Below are positions 36,380 through 45,100 of a stretch of DNA of 58,198 bases, one piece after another. The notes below the pieces were generated by a model, which searched no databases, was not told the origin of the DNA, and saw nothing but the letters and a program-made list of their open reading frames with translations. How positions within the stretch are numbered: position 1 is the first letter of the stretch; the number at the start of each line of letters is the position of its first letter. A program made the position numbers and the translations under genes. This DNA comes from Betaproteobacteria bacterium (GTDB taxonomy: Bacteria > Pseudomonadota > Gammaproteobacteria > Burkholderiales > SG8-41), in the NCBI GenBank assembly GCA_016177355.1, contig JACOVL010000075.1, positions 1 through 58,198 of the forward strand. The letters are read 5' to 3'.

Positions 36380-36912
36380 TGCGCGGCCCCATCATCATCG
36401 CGTTTTCATGCCTGGCATTCGCGGGGTGCGGCGGCGAGCAGCACTCCGACCTGCGGCAGTTCGTCAAGGATTCGGACGGCATGCAGCGCGGCCGGATTCC
36501 GCCGCTGCCGGAAGCGAAGCTCTACGAGCCATTCGACTATCAGGCGTTCGATATCACCGATCCGTTCAAGCCGCGCAAGATCGCGCCGCCCAAGGCGAGC
36601 CAGATCGCCGGCGGCATCCAGCCGCCCGATCCCAACCGGCGCAAGGAGCCGCTCGAGGCCTACCCCCTGGAAAACCTCAAGATGGTGGGCACGCTGCAGC
36701 AGAAGAAGGAAGTGTTTGGTCTGGTCAAGACTCCGGACAACAATCTGTTCCGGGTCAAGTCCGGCAATTTCCTGGGACAGAATTTCGGCCGTGTCACCGA
36801 TATCTCGGAGTCCGCGATCAAATTAAAGGAACTGGTTCAGGACAGCGGCGGCGACTGGAAGGAAGAAGAACGGATGCTGCAGCTGTTGGATGAACAGGAG
36901 GCAAAAAAATGA
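36379..36912 (+). CDS. pilP: Type IV pilus assembly lipoprotein PilP
   Basis: A 177-residue inner-membrane lipoprotein: signal with lipobox FAGC and lipidated Cys17. A flexible region (20-75) that binds PilN/PilO is followed by the beta-sandwich domain (about 85-170) with LKMVGTLQQKKEVFGLVKTP and GNFLGQNFGRV, the part that contacts PilQ. The last codons overlap pilQ by four bases. Confidence 0.93.
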   Translation: MRGPIIIAFSCLAFAGCGGEQHSDLRQFVKDSDGMQRGRIPPLPEAKLYEPFDYQAFDITDPFKPRKIAPPKASQIAGGIQPPDPNRRKEPLEAYPLENLKMVGTLQQKKEVFGLVKTPDNNLFRVKSGNFLGQNFGRVTDISESAIKLKELVQDSGGDWKEEERMLQLLDEQEAKK

Positions 36913-39035
36913 AGCTCCCGACTGGCTTGATTTCGTCAATTCTGCGCGTTGCGACGGCGCTGCTGCTCGGCGCGGCGAGCGTCGCAGCCTACGCCCAGGC
37001 CAACAGCATCGAGGCGATCAATGTCTCGCCGCAGGCCGGCGGCAAGGTGGTCATCAAAGTCACGATGAAACAGGCGCCGGCAAGTCCGCCCGCCGGGTTC
37101 ACCATCAACAACCCGCCGCGCATCGCGTTCGACTTCCCGAACACCGGGAGCGCGCTCGGCCGCGGCACCCAGGAAGTGGGCGAAGGCGACCTGCGCAGCT
37201 TCAATGTAGTGCAGGCGGGGGACCGCACGCGCCTCGTGCTCAATCTTGCGCGCGTATCCAGCTACGACACCCAGATCGAAGGCCGGGCGCTGCTCATCAC
37301 GCTCCAGGGCGCCGGGGCGGCGGCGAGTCCGGCCGGCGCGACGACCACTTTTGCCCAGGTGCAGCCCGGCGACCAGCGCCACGCCCTGCGCGATATCGAT
37401 TTCCGGCGCGGGCGCTCCGGTGAAGGGCGGGTCGTGGTGGACCTGTCCGACAACGCGGTCGGCATCAATCTCCGGCTCCAGGGCAAGGCGATCGTCATCG
37501 ACTTCATCAACACCACGCTGCCCAAGAACCTAGAGCGGCGCATGGACGTCACCGACTTCGGCACGCCGGTACAGATCATCTCCGCCTCCACGCAGGGCGG
37601 CAATTCGCGGGTGGTGATCGAGCCGGCCGGCGCCTGGGAGCACACCGCCTACCAGACCGACAACCGGTTCACGGTCGAGATCAAGCCGCAGGTGGAGGAT
37701 GCGGACCGGATTACCCGCGGCGGAAAATACAAGGGCGACAAACTTTCCCTCAATTTCCAGAACGTGGAAGTGCGGGCGGTGCTGCAGGTGATCGCCGACT
37801 TTACGGAGAAGAACATCATCACCAGCGACACGGTGACGGGCAACCTGACGTTGCGGCTGAAGGACGTGCCGTGGGACCAGGCGCTCGACATCATCCTGCA
37901 GAGCAAGGGCCTGGACTTGCGCGAAACCGGCAACGTGGTGTGGATCGCGCCGCGCGACGAGCTGGCCACGCGCGAGAAGCTCGCCCTGGAAGCGCAGCAG
38001 CAGATCACGGACCTCGAGCCCACCCGCACCGAGAGCTTCCAGTTGAACTACCAGAAGGCCGACGCGTTCCAGAAGCTGCTGGCCGACCCGGCCCAGCGCA
38101 TGCTGTCCAAGCGCGGCAGCGCCGTGGTCGATGCGCGCACCAACATCATCTTCGTGCAGGACACGCCGGCGCGGCTGGAGGAAGTGCGCAAGCTCATCCG
38201 GCAGGTGGACGTGCCGGTGCGGCAGGTCATGATCGAATCGCGCATCGTCGAGGCCAACGACGACTTCGCCCGCAACCTCGGGGCGCGGCTCGGTTATCAC
38301 GATACTATAGGCGAGGGCATTAACCCCTCCACCGGAAATACGCGGTCCACACCGCAACTTTTGCCGGGCGGCAGCCTGAGCGATACGGGTTTCCATACCG
38401 GCCAGACCACCACCAGCCCGGCATTCCCGAACGACAGCCTGTTCGTGAACCTGCCGGCGCCCGCCATCGGCACCACGCCGGCCGGCGTATTCTCGCTGAT
38501 CCTGTTCAACCAGCGCCGGACCCGCTTCCTCAACCTGGAGCTGTCGGCGCTGCAGGTGGACGGCAGGGGCAAGATCATCTCCAGCCCGCGCGTCGTCACC
38601 GCCGACAAGATCGAGGCGACCATCGAGGACGGCGTGGAGATCCCGTACCTGCAGGCCTCCTCGAGCGGCTCGACCAGCGTTTCGTTCCGCAAAGCGACGC
38701 TCTCGCTCAAGGTCAAGCCGCAGGTCACGCCCGACGACAACGTGATCATGAACCTCAAGGTGAACAAGGACAGCCGCGGCGAAGACACGATCGCCGGCCC
38801 CGCGATCAACACCAAGCAGATCGTGACCGAGGTGCTGGTGGAGAACGGCGGCACCGTGGTGATCGGCGGCATCTACATCCAGGAAGAGAGCTCCCAGACC
38901 CGGAAGGTGCCGGTGCTGGGCGATCTGCCCTACGTCGGTTTCCTGTTCAAGCAGAACCTCAAGCTCGACAACCGGCGGGAACTTCTGATCTTCATCACGC
39001 CGAAGATCCTCAAGGACAGCCTGACGCTGCGCTAA
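36909..39035 (+). CDS. pilQ: Type IV pilus secretin PilQ
   Basis: A 708-residue outer-membrane secretin. The signal peptide ends near residue 30 (AAYAQA). Two AMIN domains (about 33-130 and 145-260) bind peptidoglycan; a short N0/STN domain (about 285-340, LNFQNVEVRAVLQVIADFT), an N1 domain (about 370-435) and the secretin core (about 500-705) with the typical VPVLGDLPYVGFLFK and ELLIFITPKIL follow. It is the last gene of the operon and has a strong terminator after it. Confidence 0.96.
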   Translation: MKLPTGLISSILRVATALLLGAASVAAYAQANSIEAINVSPQAGGKVVIKVTMKQAPASPPAGFTINNPPRIAFDFPNTGSALGRGTQEVGEGDLRSFNVVQAGDRTRLVLNLARVSSYDTQIEGRALLITLQGAGAAASPAGATTTFAQVQPGDQRHALRDIDFRRGRSGEGRVVVDLSDNAVGINLRLQGKAIVIDFINTTLPKNLERRMDVTDFGTPVQIISASTQGGNSRVVIEPAGAWEHTAYQTDNRFTVEIKPQVEDADRITRGGKYKGDKLSLNFQNVEVRAVLQVIADFTEKNIITSDTVTGNLTLRLKDVPWDQALDIILQSKGLDLRETGNVVWIAPRDELATREKLALEAQQQITDLEPTRTESFQLNYQKADAFQKLLADPAQRMLSKRGSAVVDARTNIIFVQDTPARLEEVRKLIRQVDVPVRQVMIESRIVEANDDFARNLGARLGYHDTIGEGINPSTGNTRSTPQLLPGGSLSDTGFHTGQTTTSPAFPNDSLFVNLPAPAIGTTPAGVFSLILFNQRRTRFLNLELSALQVDGRGKIISSPRVVTADKIEATIEDGVEIPYLQASSSGSTSVSFRKATLSLKVKPQVTPDDNVIMNLKVNKDSRGEDTIAGPAINTKQIVTEVLVENGGTVVIGGIYIQEESSQTRKVPVLGDLPYVGFLFKQNLKLDNRRELLIFITPKILKDSLTLR

Positions 39036-39060
39036 TTAAGCGCCGGCGCACCCGGTAACA

Positions 39061-39087
39061 GCGGCCCCCGGCGGGGGCCGCTTTTTT
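39061..39087 (+). terminator. Intrinsic terminator of pilMNOPQ
   Basis: A perfect 9-bp stem (GCGGCCCCC / GGGGGCCGC, loop GGC) is followed by six T. It lies 25 bases after the pilQ stop. Confidence 0.9.
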
Positions 39088-39152
39088 ATTGCCATCCCCG
39101 AACGACCGCGCTGCGGTTGGGCGGGCCGGCCCCGTTCCGATAGAATCGTCCT

Positions 39153-39740
39153 GTGGAGAGCGGCGAGCACAAACCGGCGGCGGCCGGGCGGGGTCCCGGG
39201 AACATCTTTCTCGTGGGATTGATGGGCGCGGGCAAGACCTCGGTCGGGAAGCTGCTTGCCAGGCGCCTCGGCAAGTCGTTCTACGACAGCGACCAGGAGA
39301 TCGAGCGCGCGACCGGCGTCAGGATACCGCTCATCTTCGAGATCGAGGGCGAGGCCGGATTCCGCGCGCGCGAGGCGAAAATGCTGGCGGAACTGGCGGC
39401 CCGCCGCGACGTGGTGCTCGCGACCGGCGGGGGAGCGGTGCTCGCGGAGGCGAACCGCAGGCTCCTCTCCGAAAACGGCGTGGTGATCTATCTGCGCGCC
39501 ACGGTCGCCGACCTCTGGAGCCGCACCCGGCACGACAAGGGCCGGCCGCTGCTCAAGTCGGCCGACCCGCGCGCGACGCTCGAGCAGCTGTTCGCCGAGC
39601 GCGATCCCCTCTATCGCGAGATCGCCGATGTCGTCGTCGACACCGGCAGCCAGAGCCTGGGCAGTCTCGCGCACAAGCTGGAACAACGGCTGCTCCAGCT
39701 CACCGGCGAGCGCGAAGGCGCGCCGCTGCGCGCGGGCTGA
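39153..39740 (+). CDS. aroK: Shikimate kinase
   Basis: A 195-residue kinase of the aromatic pathway. P-loop GLMGAGKTS is at 22-30, the shikimate-binding Asp in YDSDQEIE near 45-47, GGG at 92-94, and the lid region ends at RPLL (131-134). The GTG at 39153 gives a 16-residue N-terminal extension before the first strand; no ATG is closer. It starts a new operon after the pilQ terminator and lies 30 bases before aroB, the usual aroK-aroB order. Confidence 0.93.
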   Translation: MESGEHKPAAAGRGPGNIFLVGLMGAGKTSVGKLLARRLGKSFYDSDQEIERATGVRIPLIFEIEGEAGFRAREAKMLAELAARRDVVLATGGGAVLAEANRRLLSENGVVIYLRATVADLWSRTRHDKGRPLLKSADPRATLEQLFAERDPLYREIADVVVDTGSQSLGSLAHKLEQRLLQLTGEREGAPLRAG

Positions 39741-39770
39741 AGCGGACGCCCCGACAAGACGCCGGCTTTC

Positions 39771-40859
39771 ATGCAAACACTGACCGTGGCGCTGGGCGCG
39801 CGCAGCTACCCGATCCACATCGGAGCGGGGCTCCTCGCGCGCGCCGAACTGATCGTGGACCGGCTGCCGAACAAGCAGGCCGCCATCGTCACCAACACCG
39901 TGGTCGCTCCGCTCTATCTCGCCCCGCTCCAGCGCGCATTGGAGGCGCACGGCGTGGCGGCGGCGGCGATTACGCTGCCGGACGGCGAGGCGCATAAGAA
40001 CTGGGAGACGCTGAATCGCATCTTCGACGCGTTGCTCGAACACCGCTGCGAGCGCGGCGCCGCGCTGATTGCGCTGGGGGGCGGAGTCATCGGAGACCTC
40101 GCCGGCTTTGCCGCGGCGGCCTACCTGCGCGGCGTGCCCTACATCCAGATGCCCACTACCTTGCTCGCGCAGGTGGACTCGTCGGTCGGCGGCAAGACCG
40201 CGATCAACCACCCGCTCGGCAAGAACCTGATCGGCGCCTTCCACCAGCCGCTCGCCGTCATCGCCGATACCGACACCCTGGCCACGCTGCCGCCGCGCGA
40301 GTACGCGGCCGGCCTGGCGGAAGTGATCAAGTACGGGTTGATCCGGGACCCCGCGTTCTTCGATTGGCTGGAGAAGAACATGCCGCGGCTGATGCAGCGG
40401 GAAGCCGGGCCGCTCACCCATGCGATCGAGCGTTCCTGCGCCATCAAGGCCGAAATCGTGGCGCTCGACGAGCGGGAAAGCGGCGTGCGGGTCCTCCTCA
40501 ATTTCGGCCACACTTTTGGCCATGCCATCGAGGCCGGGCTGGGCTACGGCTCGTGGCTGCACGGCGAGGCGGTCGCGGCCGGCATGGCGCTGGCGGCGAG
40601 GCTCTCGCAGCGGCTCGGGCTGATCCCGGCGCAGGACGTCGCGCGGATGAGCGCGCTGCTCTCCCGCGCCGGCCTGCCGGTGACGGCCCCCGATCTGGGC
40701 CTCACGCGTTATCTCGAGCTGATGGGCCATGACAAGAAGGTCGAGGGCGGGCGCATCCGTTTCGTGCTGCTCAAGCGCATCGGCGAGGCCTTCGTCTCGA
40801 GCGAAGTGCCGCGTGCGGTGCTGGCCGACGCGCTCGGCGCGCCGCAAGTGCATGCGTGA
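39771..40859 (+). CDS. aroB: 3-dehydroquinate synthase
   Basis: A 362-residue NAD- and metal-dependent enzyme that closes the carbon ring of the shikimate pathway. NAD motif GGGVIGDLAGFAA, the substrate segment SVGGKTAINHPLGKNLIG and metal ligands Glu (AEVIKYG), His (HTFGHAIEAG) and His (LHGEAV) are all present. It overlaps dgt by 8 bases. Confidence 0.96.
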   Translation: MQTLTVALGARSYPIHIGAGLLARAELIVDRLPNKQAAIVTNTVVAPLYLAPLQRALEAHGVAAAAITLPDGEAHKNWETLNRIFDALLEHRCERGAALIALGGGVIGDLAGFAAAAYLRGVPYIQMPTTLLAQVDSSVGGKTAINHPLGKNLIGAFHQPLAVIADTDTLATLPPREYAAGLAEVIKYGLIRDPAFFDWLEKNMPRLMQREAGPLTHAIERSCAIKAEIVALDERESGVRVLLNFGHTFGHAIEAGLGYGSWLHGEAVAAGMALAARLSQRLGLIPAQDVARMSALLSRAGLPVTAPDLGLTRYLELMGHDKKVEGGRIRFVLLKRIGEAFVSSEVPRAVLADALGAPQVHA

Positions 40860-41979
40860 GCGCGAGCTCGCTCCGTATGCGGCGCGGCCCGGGCGCGCGG
40901 GCGGGCGCCGTCACCGCGAGCCGCCGCCGCGCGGCCGCAGCGAATACCAGCGCGACCGCGACCGCATCGTCCACTCCGGCGCTTTCCGGCGCCTTGAATA
41001 CAAGACCCAGGTCTTCGTCAATCACGAGGGGGACCTGTTCCGCACCCGGCTCACCCACAGCCTGGAAGTGGCGCAGATCGCGCGCTCGGTCGCGCGCAGC
41101 CTCCGGCTCGACGAGGATCTCACCGAAGCCATCGCGCTCGCCCACGATCTCGGCCACACGCCTTTCGGCCACACCGGGCAGGATGCGCTGAACGCCTGCA
41201 TGAAGCCGTACGGGGGCTTCGAGCACAACCTGCAGAGCCTGCGGGTGGTCGATCTCCTGGAGCAGCGCTACGCCGCGTTCGACGGGCTCAATCTCACCTT
41301 CGAGACGCGCGAGGGGATATTGAAGCACTGCTCGCGCAGGCACGCGCCGGGGCTGGGCGACGTGGGAGCGCGCTTCATCAAGAGGCGGCGGCCCTCGCTG
41401 GAGGCGCAGATCGCCAACCTCGCCGATGAAATCGCCTACAACAACCATGACGTGGACGACGGGGTGCGTTCCGGTCTGCTCGACCTGGAGCAGCTTTCCC
41501 GCGTCAAGGTGTTCGCGCGCCACATGAGGGCGGTCCAGCACGAGCACCCTCGCGTTTCGGGCACACGGCTGAGGCACGAGACCGTCCGGCGCATGATCGA
41601 CACGCTGGTCACCGATTTGATCCGCACCAGCGAAGCCCATATCCGGCGCCATGCGCCGGCATCGCTCGAGGAAGCGCGCCGCGCGCCGCCGCTCATCGCC
41701 TTCAGCCCCCGCATCCGCGATGAGAGCCTCGATCTCAAGCAATTCCTGCGCCGCAACCTCTATCAGCACTACCGCGTCACGCGCATGAGCAACAAGGCGC
41801 GCCGCATCGTGACCGACCTGTTCCGGGCTTTCCTGTCCGATCTCCACTTGCTGCCGCCGGAGCATCAGGCGCGCGCGCAGGCCGATGCGCCGCGCGCGAT
41901 CGCCGATTACATCGCCGGCATGACCGACCGCTACGCCATGCTCGAGCACCGGCGGCTGTTCGCCATCGAGGCGGCCTGA
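40852..41979 (+). CDS. dgt: dNTP triphosphohydrolase (dGTPase-like, HD domain)
   Basis: A 375-residue HD-domain hydrolase that cleaves dNTPs to nucleoside and triphosphate. The ATG at 40852 is chosen over the long upstream frame, which lies within aroB. Metal ligands: His69 (RTRLTHSLEVAQ) and the His98-Asp99 pair (ALAHDLGHTPFGHTG), with a further Asp in LADEIAYNNHDVDD. This is the shorter class-2 type widespread outside enterobacteria; substrate preference within dNTPs is not predictable. The aroK-aroB-dgt-gltB order is common in beta- and gammaproteobacteria. A 130-base gap with a weak hairpin (41989-42008) follows. Confidence 0.92.
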   Translation: MRERELAPYAARPGRAGGRRHREPPPRGRSEYQRDRDRIVHSGAFRRLEYKTQVFVNHEGDLFRTRLTHSLEVAQIARSVARSLRLDEDLTEAIALAHDLGHTPFGHTGQDALNACMKPYGGFEHNLQSLRVVDLLEQRYAAFDGLNLTFETREGILKHCSRRHAPGLGDVGARFIKRRRPSLEAQIANLADEIAYNNHDVDDGVRSGLLDLEQLSRVKVFARHMRAVQHEHPRVSGTRLRHETVRRMIDTLVTDLIRTSEAHIRRHAPASLEEARRAPPLIAFSPRIRDESLDLKQFLRRNLYQHYRVTRMSNKARRIVTDLFRAFLSDLHLLPPEHQARAQADAPRAIADYIAGMTDRYAMLEHRRLFAIEAA

Positions 41980-42067
41980 CGCCACCGGCCGGAAACCGCG
42001 ATTTCCGGTTGAAGTCAGGGGGGTGAGCCGGTAGACTTCTCGGTGGCGCTTGAAGTTTCGAATTGGC

Positions 42068-42097
42068 TTGCTGCTCAGCAGCATTATCAGATATAAC
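42068..42097 (+). promoter_or_regulatory. Candidate gltB promoter with a palindrome in the spacer
   Basis: TTGCTG (42068-42073) and TATAAC (42092-42097) are 18 bases apart. Between and overlapping the -35 lies a perfect 7-bp inverted repeat (TGCTGCT / AGCAGCA, one-base centre, 42069-42083). Binding there would block the promoter. Transcription would start near 42104, only a few bases before the ATG at 42110, so the messenger would be almost leaderless unless translation starts at the ATG at 42134. Confidence 0.4.
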
Positions 42098-42109
42098 TAT
42101 TTGAATTAA

Positions 42110-45100
42110 ATGGATAATTCTCGTAATCATCCGATGCCATCCGCCGGCCTGCCGACGGCGCAGGGACTGTACGACCCGGCGCAAGAGCACGACGCGTGCG
42201 GGGTGGGCTTCGTCGCGCACATCAAAGGCCGGAAATCGCACTCGATCGTCGAACAGGGCCTGACGGTGCTGAAGAACCTCACACACCGCGGCGCGGTCGG
42301 CTGGGACCCCAAGCTCTCCGACGGCGCGGGCTGCCTGATCCAGATTCCCGACAAATTCCTGCGCGAGGAGATGGCCAGGCAGGGCGTGAAGCTGCCGCCC
42401 GCCGGACAATACGGCGTCGGCATGGTGTTCCTGCCGCGCGACCCCGCCTCGCGCCTGGCGTGCGAGTACGAGATCGAGCGCGCGATCAAGGACGAGGGGC
42501 AGAACCTGCTCGGCTGGCGCGACGTGCCGGTGGACAACTCCGACCTCGCCGGGCCGGCGCGGCGCGTCGAACCCGTGATCCGGCAGGTCTTCATCGGCCG
42601 CGGCAAGGGCGTGACCGTCACCGATGCGCTGGAGCGCAAGCTCTACATCATCCGCAAGAGCGCGGGACACGCGATCCAGGCGCTGAAGCTCGAGCACGGC
42701 AAGGAGTTCTACGTACCGACCCTGTCGGCGCGCACGCTCTGCTACAAGGGCATGCTGCTCGCCTACCAGGTGGGCGAGTACTACCTCGACTTGAAGGATG
42801 CGCGCGTCGAGTCGGCGCTCGCGCTGGTGCACCAGCGCTTCTCGACCAACACCTTCCCGAGCTGGGACCTTGCGCACCCGTTCCGCATGATCTGCCACAA
42901 CGGCGAGATCAACACGCTGCGCGGCAACATCAACTGGATCCGCGCGCGCCAGGGCGCGATTTCGAGCCCGATACTGGGGCGCGATCTCGACAAGGTCTGG
43001 CCGCTGATCTACGCCGGGCAGTCGGATTCGGCCTCGTTCGACAACGCGCTGGAGCTGCTGGTGATGGGCGGCTATTCGATCGCCCACGCCATGATGATGA
43101 TGATCCCGGAGGCGTGGGAAAACCACGCGCTGATGGATCCGGCGCGGCGCGCGTTCTACGAGTACCACGCCGCGATGATGGAGCCGTGGGACGGCCCCGC
43201 CTCGATCGCGTTCACCGACGGCCTGAGGATCGGGGCGACGCTCGATCGCAACGGCCTGAGGCCGTCGCGCTACATCGTCACCGCGGACGACCTCGTCATC
43301 ATGGGCTCGGAGTGCGGCTGCCTGCCGGTGCCCGAGGAGAAAATCGTCAAGAAGTGGCGCCTGCAGCCGGGCAAGATGTTCCTGGTGGACCTCGAGAAGG
43401 GCCGCATCATCGACGACAAGGAGTTGAAGGACACCCTGGCCTCGGCCAAGCCCTACGCCGAGTGGATCGAGCGCATCCGCGTCAAGCTCGACGAGGTCGA
43501 GACCGAGAAGACGCCGCCGCTGAAGTCGCAGGTTGCGCTGCTCGACCGGCAGCAGGCGTTCGGCTACACGCAGGAGGACATCAAGTTCCAGCTGGCGCCG
43601 ATGGTGGCCAACGGCGAGGAGCCGGTCGGCTCCATGGGCAATGACGCCGCCCTTGCTATATTATCCAGTAAAAACAAGAGCTTATGTAACTATTTCCAGC
43701 AGCTCTTCGCGCAGGTCACGAACCCGGCGATCGACCCCATCCGCGAGGAGCTGGTGACGTCGCTGGTCTCCTTCATCGGCCCGAAGCCGAATCTCCTCGG
43801 CATCGACGAGATGAACCCGCCGCTGCGCCTCGAGGTGGGCCAGCCGGTGCTCGACTTCTACGAGATGGAGAAGATCCGCCACATCGAGCGCTATACCGGC
43901 GGCAAGTTCAGGTCGCTCGAGCTCGATATCACCTACCCGGTCGCGTGGGGCAAGCAGGCGGTGGAGGCGCGCCTCGCCTCGCTCGCCGCGCAGGCCGAGG
44001 ACGCCGTGCGCTCGGGCTATTCGATTGTCGTGGTGTCGGACCGCCTGGTCGACCGCGAGCGCGTGGCGATCCCGGCGCTGCTCGCGCTCTCCGCGATCCA
44101 CCAGCACCTGGTGAGCAAGGGCCTGCGCACGAGCACCGGCCTCGTGGTCGAGACCGGCTCGGCGCGCGAAGTGCATCACTTTGCGCTGCTCGGCGGCTAC
44201 GGGGCGGAGGCGGTGCATCCCTATCTCGCGCTCGAGACGCTGCTCGCGCTGCATCCGGAGGACCGCGCGGCCGCGAGCAAGGCGGTGAAAAACTACGTGA
44301 AGGCGGTCGGCAAGGGGTTGAAGAAAGTGATGTCCAAGATGGGCATCTCGACCTACATGTCGTACACCGGCGCCCAGTGCTTCGAGGCGGTGGGGCTGGC
44401 GCGCTCGCTGGTGGACAAGTATTTCACCGGCACCGCCTCCAACGTCGAGGGCATCGGCGTGTTCGAGGTGGCGGAGGAGGCGATCCGCATCCACCGGTCG
44501 GCGTTCGACGAGGACGACCCGGTGCTCGCGGGCGCGCTGGATGCCGGCGGCGAGTACGCGTGGCGGGTGCGCGGCGAAGAGCACATGTGGACGCCGGATG
44601 CGATCGCCAAGCTGCAGCATTCGGCGCGGAGCAATTCTTACCAGTCCTACCAGGAATACGCGGCGATCGTCAACGACCAGTCGCAGCGCCACCTGACGTT
44701 CCGCGGGCTGTTCGAGTTCAAGTTCAATCAATGCCAGCCGGTCCCGCTCAAGGAAGTGGAGCCCGCCGCCGAGATCGTCAAGCGCTTCTCGACCGGCGCG
44801 ATGTCGCTCGGCTCGATCTCGACCGAGGCCCACACCGTGCTCGCGATCGCGATGAACCGCTTGGGCGGCAAATCGAACACCGGCGAGGGCGGCGAGGACC
44901 GGAAGCGCTACGCGCGGGTCGCGGCGGGCGAGACGCTGTTGTCGCGACTGGGCCGCGAGCGCGTGGAAGTCGACATTCCCCTCCTGGAAGGCGACTCGCT
45001 GAAATCCAAGATCAAGCAGGTCGCCTCCGGCCGCTTCGGCGTCACCGCCGAGTACCTGGCATCCTCCGAGATGATGCAGATCAAGATCGCGCAGGGCGCC

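Noticed and set aside
39036..40853. A 605-codon minus-strand frame over aroK/aroB
   Set aside because: Shadow of two intact, fully motif-bearing enzymes on the plus strand.
41989..42008. Hairpin after dgt as a terminator
   Set aside because: A 7-bp stem (CCGGAAA / TTTCCGG) is present but only two T follow; too weak to call.
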